The notes under the pieces are model-generated. The model was not told the origin of the DNA and made no database searches. It was given only the letters and a program-made list of their open reading frames with translations. A stretch of 64,000 nucleotides of DNA from Chimaeribacter arupi (lineage in GTDB: Bacteria > Pseudomonadota > Gammaproteobacteria > Enterobacterales > Enterobacteriaceae), in contig NZ_PJZI01000016.1 in assembly GCF_002858805.1 (NCBI RefSeq), positions 1-64,000 of the forward strand, given 5' to 3'. The position numbers and the translations under genes are program-made. This document shows, in pieces, positions 35,543 through 45,501 of this stretch. Numbering within the stretch: position 1 is the first letter of the stretch; each line of letters begins with the position of its first letter.

Positions 35543-37720
35543 ATGTCTGAGAAAAATAAAGTTCAATCAAGCCACATGGGCGGCAATGACGAAATCGACC
35601 TGGGCAGGCTAATTGGTACGCTGCTGGATCACCGCTGGTTGATCATCGGGATTACCTCCCTGTTCGCCGTTATCGGCATTATTTATACCCTGTTCGCAAC
35701 GCCTATTTATAAAGCGGATGCCATGGTACAGGTGGAATCCACGGTCGGTAACGCGATCATGGATAACCTGGACAGCATCATGCCGGGTGCCAAGCCGGGT
35801 TCCGATGCGGAAATCCAGCTGATCCAGTCCCGTATGGTGCTGGGGAAAACCGTGGCTGACCTGAACCTGGACACCCAGGTGCAGGAGCATCACTTCCCGG
35901 TGTTCGGCAGTGGCTGGGCGCGCATCACCGGCCAGAAACCGGCCCAGATCGCCGTGTCACGCTTCAATGTGCCGACCGTCTGGATGAACAAGCCGATGGA
36001 ACTGGAGATGGTTGACAGCAAACACTTCGTGCTCTCCACCGATGACGGTGAAGTGCTGAAAGGCGAAGTGGGCAAACTGGCGACCGAAGGTGAGTTCAGC
36101 CTGCTGGTCAGCGATGTGAAAGCGGAACCGGGCACCCGTTTTGACATCGTCAAACGCCCGGAAATCTCCGCCATCAAACAGATCCAGAACCAGCTGGTGA
36201 TTGAGGATGCAGGCCGTGATACCGGCGTGCTGAACCTGTCACTGACCGGCGCAGACCCGGAACTGACCCAGAAAACCCTGGCAAGCGTCGCCAACAACTA
36301 CCTGATGCAGAACGTTGAGCGCAAATCGGCCGAAGCGGAAAAAAGCCTGAACTTCCTGCGTGTGCAGCTGCCGGAAGTCCGCAGCAAGCTGGACGCCGCT
36401 GAAGACAAGCTGAACCGCTACCGCCAGCAGAACGACTCTGTGGACATGTCCCTGGAGACCAAAGCGCTGCTGGACCAGATGGTGGGCCTTGAGGGCCAGC
36501 TGAACGAGCTGACTTTCCGTGAAGCCGAGATCTCCAAGCTGTACACCAAGTCTCACCCGGCGTACCGCACCCTGCTGGAAAAACGCCAGACCCTGGAGAG
36601 CGAAAGAAATAACCTGAACAAACGTGTCAGCTCCATGCCGGAGACCCAACAGGAGATCCTGCGCCTGACCCGTGACGTGCAGGCCGGCCAGGAAGTCTAC
36701 ATGCAACTGCTGAACAAACAGCAGGAGCTGAGCATCACCAAAGCCAGCACCGTGGGCAACGTGCGTATCGTGGATAACGCGCTGACCCAGCCGGGCGTGG
36801 TGAAGCCGCAGAAAATCCTGATCATCATCATCGCCATTATGCTGGGGCTGATTGTCTCCATCTTCTGGATTGTGGTGAAAATCATGCTGTACCGCGGCAT
36901 CGAAAGCCCGACAGTGCTGGAAGAAGCCGGGATCAACGTGTATGCCAGCATCCCGCTCTCCGAATGGCAGCAGAAGAAGGATCGTGAAATCTTTGCCGGC
37001 AACCTGAAAAATGCCAAACGCAAAGAACAGGCCGCCGGTGTGCTGGCGATCGGCAACCCGACCGACCTGGCGGTGGAAGCGGTGCGCAGCCTGCGTACCA
37101 GCCTGCACTTCGCCATGCTGGAAGCGAAAAACAACATCCTGATGATCTCCGGTGCCAGCCCGTCGATTGGTAAGACGTTCGTCTGTACCAACCTGGCGGT
37201 CGTCGTGGCGCAAACCGCGAAACGCGTGCTGATCATCGATGGTGACATGCGTAAAGGCTACACCCATGACCTGCTCGGCGTGCCGAACAACAGCGGCTTG
37301 TCTGACATCCTGTCCGGCCAGAGCAGCATCCAGAATGCGGTGAAGAGCGCCGGGGTAGCGAACTTCGACATCATTACCCGCGGTAAGGTGCCGCCGAACC
37401 CGTCTGAGCTGCTGATGCATGAGCGCTTTGACGAGCTCCTGGCCTGGGCCAGCGCCAACTATGACATCGTGCTGATCGACACCCCGCCGGTACTGGCGGT
37501 GACGGACGCGGCGATTGTCGGGCGCAAAGCCGGTACGGCGCTGATGGTGGCCCGTTATGGCGTGAACACCCTGAAAGAGATCGAAGTGAGTATCAACCGT
37601 TTCGAGCAGAACGGTATCGAGATCAAGGGCGTTATCCTCAACTCCGTGATCAAGAAAGCCAGCAATTACTACGGTGATTACGGCTACTACGAATACGAGT
37701 ACAAGTCTGCCAAGCAGTAA
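35543..37720 (+). CDS. wzc: Tyrosine autokinase / polysaccharide co-polymerase Wzc
   Basis: The 725-aa PCP-2a protein has two membrane helices (about 30-50 and 425-445) flanking a periplasmic Wzz-like domain with coiled coil (about 260-400) and PQKILI proline-rich exit, then a cytoplasmic BY-kinase with Walker A in GASPSIGKTF (about 536-545), Walker A' LIIDGDMRKG and Walker B VLIDTPP. The C-terminal tail has seven tyrosines within NYYGDYGYYEYEY for autophosphorylation. It controls Wzy chain length and links to Wza. Two hairpins and 167 bases separate it from the next gene. Confidence 0.97.
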   Translation: MSEKNKVQSSHMGGNDEIDLGRLIGTLLDHRWLIIGITSLFAVIGIIYTLFATPIYKADAMVQVESTVGNAIMDNLDSIMPGAKPGSDAEIQLIQSRMVLGKTVADLNLDTQVQEHHFPVFGSGWARITGQKPAQIAVSRFNVPTVWMNKPMELEMVDSKHFVLSTDDGEVLKGEVGKLATEGEFSLLVSDVKAEPGTRFDIVKRPEISAIKQIQNQLVIEDAGRDTGVLNLSLTGADPELTQKTLASVANNYLMQNVERKSAEAEKSLNFLRVQLPEVRSKLDAAEDKLNRYRQQNDSVDMSLETKALLDQMVGLEGQLNELTFREAEISKLYTKSHPAYRTLLEKRQTLESERNNLNKRVSSMPETQQEILRLTRDVQAGQEVYMQLLNKQQELSITKASTVGNVRIVDNALTQPGVVKPQKILIIIIAIMLGLIVSIFWIVVKIMLYRGIESPTVLEEAGINVYASIPLSEWQQKKDREIFAGNLKNAKRKEQAAGVLAIGNPTDLAVEAVRSLRTSLHFAMLEAKNNILMISGASPSIGKTFVCTNLAVVVAQTAKRVLIIDGDMRKGYTHDLLGVPNNSGLSDILSGQSSIQNAVKSAGVANFDIITRGKVPPNPSELLMHERFDELLAWASANYDIVLIDTPPVLAVTDAAIVGRKAGTALMVARYGVNTLKEIEVSINRFEQNGIEIKGVILNSVIKKASNYYGDYGYYEYEYKSAKQ

Positions 37721-37731
37721 TGCACCACCTG

Positions 37732-37776
37732 GGGCAGCCCCTGCGGCTGCCCTCTCTCTGCCGGCTTTGGCCGGCA
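37732..37776 (+). terminator. Two hairpins downstream of wzc
   Basis: GGGCAGCC/GGCTGCCC (37732-37739, 37745-37752) is followed by TGCCGGC/GCCGGCA (37759-37765, 37770-37776). There is no long T run. They fall between the conserved export genes and the variable sugar genes, where partial termination overcome by RfaH would set expression levels (inference). Confidence 0.5.
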
Positions 37777-37887
37777 ACCTCATCGGGCTGTACTGCAATG
37801 GATACGCCACCGCGCACTGATGGTGGGTGATAAGCGACCTTACGGATGAGTCTCTATTAAGACGCACCAAGAGCAGAGAGTAAAACT

Positions 37888-38721
37888 ATGAATGAAAAAC
37901 GCGTGTCCGTGTATATTCCGACGCACAACCGCTCGTCACTGCTGGAGCGGGCAATTAAGTCGGTCATTAACCAGACCTATAAAAATGTGGAAATCCTGAT
38001 TTGCGATGACGGCTCATCAGACGATACCCAACAATTGGTCGAGCGTTATCAGGCGCTGCATGACAATATTGTCTACCTGAAAAATGAAACACCGAAAGGC
38101 GCGTGCGCTGCCCGTAATTTAGGGATTAATGCCGCCACCGGCCACTATATTACCGGCCTGGATGATGATGATGAATTCCTGCCGGAGCGTATCGAGAAGT
38201 TCGTTAAATTCTACGAGCGCCATAAATACCCGTACCTGAGCTCAGGCATTATCTTTAATTTCGGGAAGCACCAGAAAGTAGGCTTTAATAAAGTTACCCA
38301 TATCCGGCTGGACTCCCTGTTATACCAGAACATCGTCGGCAGCCAGGTCTTTACCAAAACCGATTATCTGCGTGCGATTGGCGGCTTCGATGAGAGCTTC
38401 AAAGCCTGGCAGGATTACGACACCTGGGTCCGCCTCGGGGCGCGCTACGGGGAAGGGTACAACATCTGCGAAGCCACCTACATCCAGCACCTGGAGCATG
38501 AGTTCGGCCGCATCACCAAGAGCAACAAGCTGGAGATTGGTTACAACCAGTTCGTGACCAAACACCGCAAGCTGCTGAAACCGGCACACCGCAAGAACCT
38601 GCTGTTCAATTACAAAATGGCGCGGGATGAACGCCTCTCCATGCAGGACCTGATGCAGGTCTGTTACCCGGGTAACGTGGTTAACGTGATTAAATACCAG
38701 GCCCGCAAAATATTGATGTAG
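37888..38721 (+). CDS. Glycosyltransferase family 2, WcaA-like
   Basis: The 277-aa cytoplasmic GT-A enzyme has the donor-binding segments [31 protein letters not shown] (35-45) and the DXD region [11 protein letters not shown] (about 87-97), then an acceptor part with [16 protein letters not shown]. It resembles E. coli WcaA in length and organisation ([25 protein letters not shown]). It adds one sugar to the lipid-linked repeat unit; donor unknown. First biosynthetic gene after wzc. Confidence 0.9.
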   Translation: MNEKRVSVYIPTHNRSSLLERAIKSVINQTYKNVEILICDDGSSDDTQQLVERYQALHDNIVYLKNETPKGACAARNLGINAATGHYITGLDDDDEFLPERIEKFVKFYERHKYPYLSSGIIFNFGKHQKVGFNKVTHIRLDSLLYQNIVGSQVFTKTDYLRAIGGFDESFKAWQDYDTWVRLGARYGEGYNICEATYIQHLEHEFGRITKSNKLEIGYNQFVTKHRKLLKPAHRKNLLFNYKMARDERLSMQDLMQVCYPGNVVNVIKYQARKILM

Positions 38722-38749
38722 CCGACACGCGCTTGAGCAAGGAATAACA

Positions 38750-39334
38750 ATGAGTGCTATTTATTTCATTCTTCTGATGGTGAAGGATGCGTTGAAATAT
38801 TTATCCCATCTGGGGTTCCGGGCAAAAATGCGCGCCAACCGGGTGCGTATTGACAGTTCCGCCTCGGTATTTGTCGGGCCTGATAATGTGCTGACGCTGA
38901 AACCCGGTGTCTCCATTGGAAAAGGCAGTGTAATTACCTGTTCCGATGAGATGGCTAAAAAAGGCGTCCGCAGCCGTATTGTGGTGGGTGAGGATACGGC
39001 TATCAACGAATATAACAATATTCGTGCGTCAGGCGGGGAAATAATTATCGGGAAGAAATGTATTATTTCTCAATATGTGAGCATGATCGCCAGTAACCAT
39101 GAAATAAATACCACCGAATACATGAAAGATGCCTTGTGGGACAACGTGAAAACCTCTGTCACCATCGGGGATGATGTCTGGATTGGGGCCGGTGCGGTGA
39201 TCCTGCCGGGTGTCCGGGTCGGCAATGGCTGCGTGATTGCCTCCGGCGCGGTCGTGACCAAAAACGTGCCGGACTTCAGCATTGTGGCAGGCGTACCGGC
39301 CAAAGTGGTCAGCCAGCGCCCGATTCACGCGTAA
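38750..39334 (+). CDS. Hexapeptide-repeat O-acetyltransferase
   Basis: The 194-aa left-handed beta-helix acyltransferase has hexapeptide repeats over about 55-185 and the terminal [20 protein letters not shown] (split here as [10 protein letters not shown] and [10 protein letters not shown]) then [19 protein letters not shown] typical of sugar O-acetyltransferases. N-terminal 25 residues are hydrophobic and may anchor it. It probably acetylates a sugar of the repeat unit with acetyl-CoA. AAGGA precedes the ATG. The 5' half is AT-richer than neighbours. Confidence 0.9.
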   Translation: MSAIYFILLMVKDALKYLSHLGFRAKMRANRVRIDSSASVFVGPDNVLTLKPGVSIGKGSVITCSDEMAKKGVRSRIVVGEDTAINEYNNIRASGGEIIIGKKCIISQYVSMIASNHEINTTEYMKDALWDNVKTSVTIGDDVWIGAGAVILPGVRVGNGCVIASGAVVTKNVPDFSIVAGVPAKVVSQRPIHA

Positions 39335-39380
39335 CCCGTTACTGCACTTTTTCCGATAACTCACAGAGCCGCGACGCCGT

Positions 39381-40550
39381 ATGCCAACGCTAAAAAACCG
39401 TCACATTGCCATTGTTTTCACTGCCGCCATTGTGGGCGGCCATGAACTGATGGCTGTCGAGCACATTAAAAAACTTCAGCGCAAAGGGCTGAAGCTTGCC
39501 TGCTTCGTGCCGGATGATAACCCGAAGCTGATGGCGATTCTGGACCAGGCGCAGATCCCCTACCAGCAACATGGGGTGCGCCACCAGAAACTGGAGATCC
39601 TGCACGCCTTCTTCAATGTCGGCCTGCGCGCCAGGGCGGCCCGCTTCCTGAAAGATCTGGCCCCGCGGGTGGACGACATTGTGCTGATTCAGGGCGATAT
39701 CGAACTGGGGTCAGTGTTCGTCAATATGGCGGCACGCCAGAAGATTTCAGTGATCTCTTATATCCCTTACGCCCATCGCTTCAGCAAAATGGGGGCGAAA
39801 CTGGCCGGGGTGAAAGATGCGCTGGGGGCGGTGGTGTATAAACGTTGCCAGCGTTACATCACCATTTCCGCCTGCTTCGCCGACGACCTGCGCCGCTGGA
39901 ACCCCAAGGCGCAGGTGCGCGTGCTGCCGAACTTTGTGCCGGCCCCGCCGGCCGCTGAGATCCGCGGCGTCGGTTATGCCTTTACCCCGCAACCCGGCAC
40001 CGTGCGCATCCTGATGCCGGGGCGCGTCAGTTTCCGCCAGAAAGGGCAGGACGTGCTGGCCGAGGCCTTAGCCCGTCTCGGCGATCTGCCGGTGACCTTT
40101 GAGGTGGTGGTGGCCGGTGACGGCCCGGACCTTGAGGCGCTGAAAGCGCGTGCCGCCACCCTGCCGGACAACGTGCGCTTCCGCTTCCTCGGCTGGGTCA
40201 GCCCGGTGTGGCCTTACGCCACCGAGGCAGATTTCATCGTGATCCCGTCGCAGTTTGAGGGGGTGCCGCTGGTGATGCTGGAAGCGCAGAAGCGCAATAT
40301 CCCGATTATCGCCTCGCGCCGGGACGGCATGAAAGATTACCTGCCCGCCGCAGCGGTCTATGGCCCGGAAGACGCCGCCGATGAACCGGCCGCGCTGGCC
40401 GCGAAAATTTCTGACTATCTCAGCACACAGCACGGCATCACTGCCCGCCGGCCGGAGGCCACAGGCCATACCGGGGCAGGGCAGGCGAGCCGACAGACCC
40501 TGAATGCCGGTCATTCCGTCAACACTACAATAAAAGAAGAACGTCTATGA
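39381..40550 (+). CDS. Glycosyltransferase family 4
   Basis: The 389-aa GT-B enzyme has an N-terminal acceptor domain (FTAAIVGGHELMAVEHIKKL, 13-32) and a C-terminal GT-1/4 domain with ILMPGRVSFRQKGQDVLAEA (about 210-229), a VVVAGDGPDLEAL stretch and the EX7E-type FIVIPSQFEGVPLVMLEAQ region. Donor unknown. No clear ribosome binding site is seen. The last 40 residues are Ala/Gly/Thr-rich and look unstructured. Its stop overlaps the next start (ATGA). Confidence 0.88.
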   Translation: MPTLKNRHIAIVFTAAIVGGHELMAVEHIKKLQRKGLKLACFVPDDNPKLMAILDQAQIPYQQHGVRHQKLEILHAFFNVGLRARAARFLKDLAPRVDDIVLIQGDIELGSVFVNMAARQKISVISYIPYAHRFSKMGAKLAGVKDALGAVVYKRCQRYITISACFADDLRRWNPKAQVRVLPNFVPAPPAAEIRGVGYAFTPQPGTVRILMPGRVSFRQKGQDVLAEALARLGDLPVTFEVVVAGDGPDLEALKARAATLPDNVRFRFLGWVSPVWPYATEADFIVIPSQFEGVPLVMLEAQKRNIPIIASRRDGMKDYLPAAAVYGPEDAADEPAALAAKISDYLSTQHGITARRPEATGHTGAGQASRQTLNAGHSVNTTIKEERL

Positions 40551-41785
40551 TGATGAGCAGCTCACGGGCCATGACCATGGGAAACAGTCGCGGCCTGTCG
40601 ATTTCCAGCATTATTATTTTCTTTACCGCTATCGCCTGCCAGCTCACTGACGTGGCGCTGGGGCCGGTCAAAGTGTGGGAGCTGATGGCGATCTCCCTGT
40701 TCCCGTTCTTTATCCGCCGTATCGAAACCAAACTGCTGGTGTTCCTGGTGGTGTTCGTGCTGCTGATGTTGCTGTCGCTGTTCAAGGGGGCGACCACTGA
40801 GGTCTATTTCTCCAACTACGGCGGCCTGAAAAGCAAGTACGTGATTTCGCTGGTGCGCTTTGTGGAGCTGGTGCTCTGCCTGGTGGTGGCCTGCCTGCCG
40901 TTTAACTTCTACCGCAATAATGGCCTCTCCTACACGGATATTGTGCGTAAGTTCCTGAACTATAACGCCATCATCCTGCTTGGGATCTTTGCGCTGTTTA
41001 TGGTGGACGTGGCCGCAGGCAGCAAACTGGTCTCCTACGGCCCGACGCACCGTATGCGCGGCTTCTATGTGGAAGGCGGCCCGTATGGCCTCTACATCAG
41101 TACGCTGCTGCTGCTGGAGCTGATGTTCCTGAAGCGCAAACTGGTGCTGGCGCTGTTTGCCGTGGCGCTGCTGCTGTCGCAGTCCAAGGCCGGTATCGTC
41201 GGGGCGGCCGTGTTCGGCTTCCTGGCGCTGACCTTCCGCTACCCGTTCCTGCGCAGCTTCATCAACCCGAAAAATATGTTCCGCTTCTCCACCCTGATGC
41301 TGGTGGGCGTGCTGCTCGGCGGTGCGGTGATGTACAAGGTGGCGGAAAACTATGTGAATGACCTGAGCAACCTCAACGAGGTGCTGACGCTGCGCGGCAA
41401 TGACCCGTCACTGGTGATGGGGCGAATTGCAGCGACCTATATCGGGCCGAATATCATTGCAGATAACCCCTATATTGGTGTCGGCCTCGGGGCCTATTCC
41501 CTGGTACGTAATAATTCCGAATATCGCGGCCCGTTCCCGGTGGTACCCGGCTGGGATTTAACCGGCCTGGGCGGATTTTTCAACCTGATGATTGAGAATG
41601 GTGCAATAGGGGTAATCCTGTTTTTAATCGCCACCATCCGGTATTTCAAATTCAATGAAATGGGCATGGTCTTTTTTGTCCTGTTCGTTCTGCCGTTTTT
41701 ACTCGGTGCGCAGTTATATATGGTGTATCCGTGGTTATACCTCGGGTTTTATAGTGTCTATCGCAGAGAGATGACTAATGAGTAG
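40547..41785 (+). CDS. wzy: O-antigen/exopolysaccharide polymerase, Wzy-like
   Basis: This 412-aa integral membrane protein has about eleven hydrophobic helices and a large loop (about 265-335) with the O-antigen-ligase/polymerase-type features MRGFYVEGGPYGLYI (about 167-181) and NPYIGVGLGAYSLV (about 305-318). It is the only Wzy-like candidate in the locus and would polymerise flipped repeat units in the periplasm. Wzy proteins diverge strongly, so the symbol rests on topology, loop motifs and context. The start may be the second or third Met of MMMSS. Confidence 0.8.
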   Translation: MMMSSSRAMTMGNSRGLSISSIIIFFTAIACQLTDVALGPVKVWELMAISLFPFFIRRIETKLLVFLVVFVLLMLLSLFKGATTEVYFSNYGGLKSKYVISLVRFVELVLCLVVACLPFNFYRNNGLSYTDIVRKFLNYNAIILLGIFALFMVDVAAGSKLVSYGPTHRMRGFYVEGGPYGLYISTLLLLELMFLKRKLVLALFAVALLLSQSKAGIVGAAVFGFLALTFRYPFLRSFINPKNMFRFSTLMLVGVLLGGAVMYKVAENYVNDLSNLNEVLTLRGNDPSLVMGRIAATYIGPNIIADNPYIGVGLGAYSLVRNNSEYRGPFPVVPGWDLTGLGGFFNLMIENGAIGVILFLIATIRYFKFNEMGMVFFVLFVLPFLLGAQLYMVYPWLYLGFYSVYRREMTNE

Positions 41786-42785
41786 GATTATTTTCGACAA
41801 CCGATGGGACGGTTCAGGCGGCATTGGTACTTTCGCGGATGAGATTAATCGGATAAATAAGTTTGAAAGTGCCAATTTTTCCGGCAAACCGGTTTCCCCG
41901 GCGGATACGATAAAAACGGCAATGGCCAGCTTGTCAAAACGCGGTGATGTGATCTTTTTCCCAGGATATATCCCGCCGCTGTTTTCGAAAATACCTTATG
42001 TGTTTACCGTGCATGACCTGAACCACCTGGATCGTCCGGAAAACTCCAGTAAGTTCAAGCGTTTGTTTTATCAGGTGATTATCCGGAATGGGTGCAGGAA
42101 GGCGAAAAAAATCCTGACGGTTTCAGAATTTTCCAAGCGACGCATTGTGGAGTGGAGTGGTATTAATCCTAATAAGGTCATTAACGTCGGTAATGGCGTA
42201 TCAGAAAGTTTTAATGTTGATGTAAAACCTTATAATGTCGACTTCAAATACTTCTTGTGTGTCAGTAACCGCAAAGCCCATAAGAATGAGCTGCGGACAC
42301 TGGAAGCCTTCAGTAAGGCGAATTTACCGCCGGAGGTAAAGCTGGTATTTACCGGTAAGCCGAATGAAGAACTGACCGCCTTAATGGAAAAATTAAAGGT
42401 GACGAACCGGGTACATTTTACCCATTTTGTTGCCCTGGAAGATCTGCCCTCACTCTATAAGAGCGCAAGCGGCCTGGTATTTGCCTCGCTGTATGAAGGG
42501 TTTGGCCTGCCGGTCATTGAAGCGATGGCCTGCGGCACGCCGGTGATTACCTCGAATACCACCTCACTGCCGGAAGTGGCAGGCGATGCGGCTATTTTGG
42601 TGAACCCACTGGATGTGGATGATATTTCAACTGCAATGAATCAGCTCTATTTTAATGAGGCATTGCGGGAAAAACTGATTGCGAAAGGATTCATTCAGGC
42701 GAAGAAGTTTTCGTGGGAAAAAACCGCCGAGAAAGTCAGGAAAGCCCTGAATGAGGTCATTGCCGAGGAACACAATGGAAAATAA
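41778..42785 (+). CDS. Glycosyltransferase family 4
   Basis: The 335-aa GT-B enzyme has a compact N-terminal domain with [13 protein letters not shown], and a C-terminal donor domain with [12 protein letters not shown] (about 155-166), [11 protein letters not shown], and [21 protein letters not shown], the E-x7-E signature of GT4. It resembles mannosyl- or rhamnosyltransferases of O-antigen loci, but the donor is unknown. It overlaps the polymerase gene by 8 bp and the next gene by 11 bp. The gene is visibly AT-richer than the flanking manC and Wzc genes, hinting at separate origin. Confidence 0.9.
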   Translation: MSRIIFDNRWDGSGGIGTFADEINRINKFESANFSGKPVSPADTIKTAMASLSKRGDVIFFPGYIPPLFSKIPYVFTVHDLNHLDRPENSSKFKRLFYQVIIRNGCRKAKKILTVSEFSKRRIVEWSGINPNKVINVGNGVSESFNVDVKPYNVDFKYFLCVSNRKAHKNELRTLEAFSKANLPPEVKLVFTGKPNEELTALMEKLKVTNRVHFTHFVALEDLPSLYKSASGLVFASLYEGFGLPVIEAMACGTPVITSNTTSLPEVAGDAAILVNPLDVDDISTAMNQLYFNEALREKLIAKGFIQAKKFSWEKTAEKVRKALNEVIAEEHNGK

Positions 42786-43929
42786 CTATAGCGTAGGCTT
42801 TGTCACCGACTGGCTGGTGACCTACGCCGGTGCCGAGAAGGTGCTGAGCGAACTGGTGCAAATCTATCCGGATGCAGACCTTTACTCCGTGATCGATTTC
42901 CTGTCTGACAAAGACCGCCAGAAGATCGGCAACAAACGCGCCACCACCACCTTCGCGCAGAACCTGCCGCGGGTGAAGAAAAAATACCAGAACTACCTGC
43001 CGCTGATGCCGCTGGCGATTGAGCAACTGGATGTCTCCGCGCATGACGTGGTGCTCTCCAGCTCCCACGCGGTGGCAAAAGGGGTGCTGACCGGCCCGGA
43101 CCAGCTGCACATCAGCTATGTGCACTCGCCGATCCGCTACGCCTGGGACCTCCAGCACCAGTACCTGCGCGGTGCCGGGCTGGACAAGGGCATGAAAGGC
43201 TCGCTGGCCAAGTACCTGCTGCACAAGATGCGCCTGTGGGATTACCGCACTGCCAAGGGTGTCGACCATTTCATCGGCAACTCGCAGTTTATTGCCCGCC
43301 GTATCCACAAGGTATACGGCCGCAAGGCGGATGTGATCTATCCGCCGGTGAACGTTGATCGCTTTACGCTGAATGAGAACAAAGAAGAGTTCTATTTCAC
43401 TGCCTCGCGCATGGTGCCGTACAAACGTATGGACCTGATCGTCGAAGCCTTCGCCGCCATGCCGGACAAAAAACTGGTGGTGATTGGCGACGGCAGCGAG
43501 ATGGAGAAAGTGAAACGCCTGGCCAAGCCCAACATCGAAATCCTGGGCTTCCAGGATGACGCCACGCTGGTGGATTACATGCGCCGCGCCAAGGCGTTTG
43601 TGTTTGCCGCTGAGGAAGATTTCGGTATCTCCCCGGTGGAAGCGCAGGCCTGCGGCACGCCGGTGATCGCCTTCGGCAAGGGCGGGGCGCTGGAAACCGT
43701 GCGCCCGCTGGGTGTCGCACGGCCGACCGGCCTGTTCTTTGACGCGCAGACCGTGCCGAGCCTGGTGGCCGCCGTGGAACGTTTTGAACAGAACCGCGAC
43801 GCGATTACCGCCGCGGACTGCCGGCTGAATGCCACCAAGTTTTCTGAAGCGCGTTTCCGTCAGGAGATGCAGCAATACGTCGATGCCAAATGGCAGGCGT
43901 TCAACGAATCCAAGCAGATCATTTACTAG
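42775..43929 (+). CDS. Glycosyltransferase family 4, WbaZ-like
   Basis: The 384-aa GT-B enzyme starts at ATG 42775 (GAGGAA upstream; the frame is open eight codons further). It shows [15 protein letters not shown] (13-27), [15 protein letters not shown], a donor domain with [19 protein letters not shown] (about 200-218) and [20 protein letters not shown], the pattern of WbaZ/WbdC-type mannosyltransferases. With manC-manB next to it a GDP-mannose donor is plausible, not shown. It precedes manC by 17 bases. Confidence 0.88.
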   Translation: MENNYSVGFVTDWLVTYAGAEKVLSELVQIYPDADLYSVIDFLSDKDRQKIGNKRATTTFAQNLPRVKKKYQNYLPLMPLAIEQLDVSAHDVVLSSSHAVAKGVLTGPDQLHISYVHSPIRYAWDLQHQYLRGAGLDKGMKGSLAKYLLHKMRLWDYRTAKGVDHFIGNSQFIARRIHKVYGRKADVIYPPVNVDRFTLNENKEEFYFTASRMVPYKRMDLIVEAFAAMPDKKLVVIGDGSEMEKVKRLAKPNIEILGFQDDATLVDYMRRAKAFVFAAEEDFGISPVEAQACGTPVIAFGKGGALETVRPLGVARPTGLFFDAQTVPSLVAAVERFEQNRDAITAADCRLNATKFSEARFRQEMQQYVDAKWQAFNESKQIIY

Positions 43930-43946
43930 GTGTAAGGGGAAATCTC

Positions 43947-45401
43947 ATGAGCTCAACGAAACTCTATCCAGTGATTATGGCAGGCGGCTCCGGCAGCCGT
44001 TTGTGGCCCTTATCCCGTATCCTTTATCCGAAGCAGTTCCTGAACCTGAACGGCAACGAGACCATGCTGCAATCCACGCTGAAGCGTCTGGATGGGCTGA
44101 GCTGCCAGAACCCGGTGGTTATCTGCAACGAAGTGCACCGTTTTATCGTGGCAGAACAGCTGCGCGAAATGGGCAAGCTGACCAAAAACATTATCCTTGA
44201 GCCGGCCGGCCGTAACACCGCCCCGGCCATCGCCCTGGCGGCCCTGACGGTCGACCAGGCGGAAGGCGCGGACGAAGACCCGCTGATGCTGGTGCTGGCC
44301 GCAGACCATGTGATCAAAGACACCGCCGCGTTCCAGAAAGCCGTGACTGACGCCATCCCGTATGCGCAGGAAGGCAAACTGGTGACCTTCGGCATCGTGC
44401 CGACCGGCCCGGAAACCGGCTACGGTTACATCAAGCGCGGCGAAGCCGTGGCGCTGGACAACCCGGTCAATGCGCCGGATGAAGTGGCGTTCCGCGTCGC
44501 TGATTTCCGCGAGAAACCGGATCTGGAAACCGCGCAGGCCTACCTGGAGAGCGGCCACTACTACTGGAACAGCGGCATGTTCCTGTTCCGTGCCAGCCGT
44601 TACCTGGAAGAACTGAACAAATTCCGTGCTGACATCGGCAGTGCCTGTGCCGAAGCGGTCGGCACCATCGACCCGGACCTCGATTTCGTGCGGGTGGACG
44701 TGGACGCGTTCCTGCGCTGCCCGGACGAATCCATTGACTATGCGGTCATGGAAAAAACCCAGGACGCCATCGTGGTACCGATGGACGCCGGCTGGAGCGA
44801 CGTCGGTTCCTGGTCTTCCCTGTGGGAGATCAGCGAGAAAGACGAACTCGGCAACGTGCATCAGGGCGATGTCATCAGCCACAACTCGCAGGACAACTAT
44901 GTGTTCGCCGAGTCGAGCCTGGTGACCACCGTGGGCGTACAGAACCTGGTAGTGGTGCAGACCAAAGACGCCGTGCTGATTGCCGACGTCAACCAGGTGC
45001 AGGATGTGAAGAAGATCGTTGAGAAGATCAAATCCGCCGGCCGCCAGGAGCACCACATCCACCGCGAAGTCTACCGTCCGTGGGGCAAATATGACTCCAT
45101 CGACGCCGGTGCTCGTTACCAGGTGAAACGCATCACGGTAAAACCGGGCGAGAAACTCTCCCTGCAGATGCACCATCACCGTGCTGAGCACTGGGTGGTG
45201 GTGGCGGGGACGGCCAAAGTCACCAAAGGCGAGGAGCAATTTATCCTGACGGAAAATGAATCCATTTATATTCCGCTGGGTGAAACCCACTCGCTGGAAA
45301 ACCCCGGCAAAATTTCGCTGGATTTAATTGAAGTGCGCTCGGGCGCGTATCTGGAAGAGGATGATATTGTCCGTTTCCAGGATAATTATGGCCGGGTGTA
45401 A
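43947..45401 (+). CDS. manC: Mannose-1-phosphate guanylyltransferase / mannose-6-phosphate isomerase
   Basis: The 484-aa bifunctional type II enzyme has the nucleotidyltransferase motif [12 protein letters not shown] (13-24), FXEKPD-type metal-site DFREKPD, and a C-terminal cupin isomerase domain with [11 protein letters not shown] (about 372-382) and [12 protein letters not shown]. It makes GDP-mannose from Man-1-P and can isomerise Fru-6-P to Man-6-P. ATG 43947 with AAGGGG upstream; earlier in-frame starts lack similarity. Gene order manC-manB with the GDP-mannose pathway matches colanic acid and capsule loci, but gmd/fcl for GDP-fucose are absent here. Confidence 0.95.
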   Translation: MSSTKLYPVIMAGGSGSRLWPLSRILYPKQFLNLNGNETMLQSTLKRLDGLSCQNPVVICNEVHRFIVAEQLREMGKLTKNIILEPAGRNTAPAIALAALTVDQAEGADEDPLMLVLAADHVIKDTAAFQKAVTDAIPYAQEGKLVTFGIVPTGPETGYGYIKRGEAVALDNPVNAPDEVAFRVADFREKPDLETAQAYLESGHYYWNSGMFLFRASRYLEELNKFRADIGSACAEAVGTIDPDLDFVRVDVDAFLRCPDESIDYAVMEKTQDAIVVPMDAGWSDVGSWSSLWEISEKDELGNVHQGDVISHNSQDNYVFAESSLVTTVGVQNLVVVQTKDAVLIADVNQVQDVKKIVEKIKSAGRQEHHIHREVYRPWGKYDSIDAGARYQVKRITVKPGEKLSLQMHHHRAEHWVVVAGTAKVTKGEEQFILTENESIYIPLGETHSLENPGKISLDLIEVRSGAYLEEDDIVRFQDNYGRV

Positions 45402-45449
45402 TTAACCCTTTTTACTTCTTTATTTACCACCAGATTATTATTCACCAGT

Positions 45450-45469
45450 GCGTGCCGTTTCCGGCACGC
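45450..45469 (+). terminator. Hairpin between manC and manB
   Basis: GCGTGCCG (45450-45457) pairs perfectly with CGGCACGC (45462-45469) around TTTC. It lacks a T run and lies 33 bases before the manB start, so it may act as an attenuator or mRNA stabiliser. Confidence 0.4.
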
Positions 45470-45501
45470 CGGTGTGGGATATTATGCTCAAGGAAATGTA
45501 T

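Noticed and set aside
36239-37870. 543-codon frame antisense to wzc
   Set aside because: Rich in His/Gln/Arg, the usual mirror of a GC-rich gene; wzc on the plus strand matches its family throughout.
44010-45290. 426-codon frame antisense to manC
   Set aside because: Mirror frame of a well-supported gene with His/Val/Gly-rich composition and no start signals.
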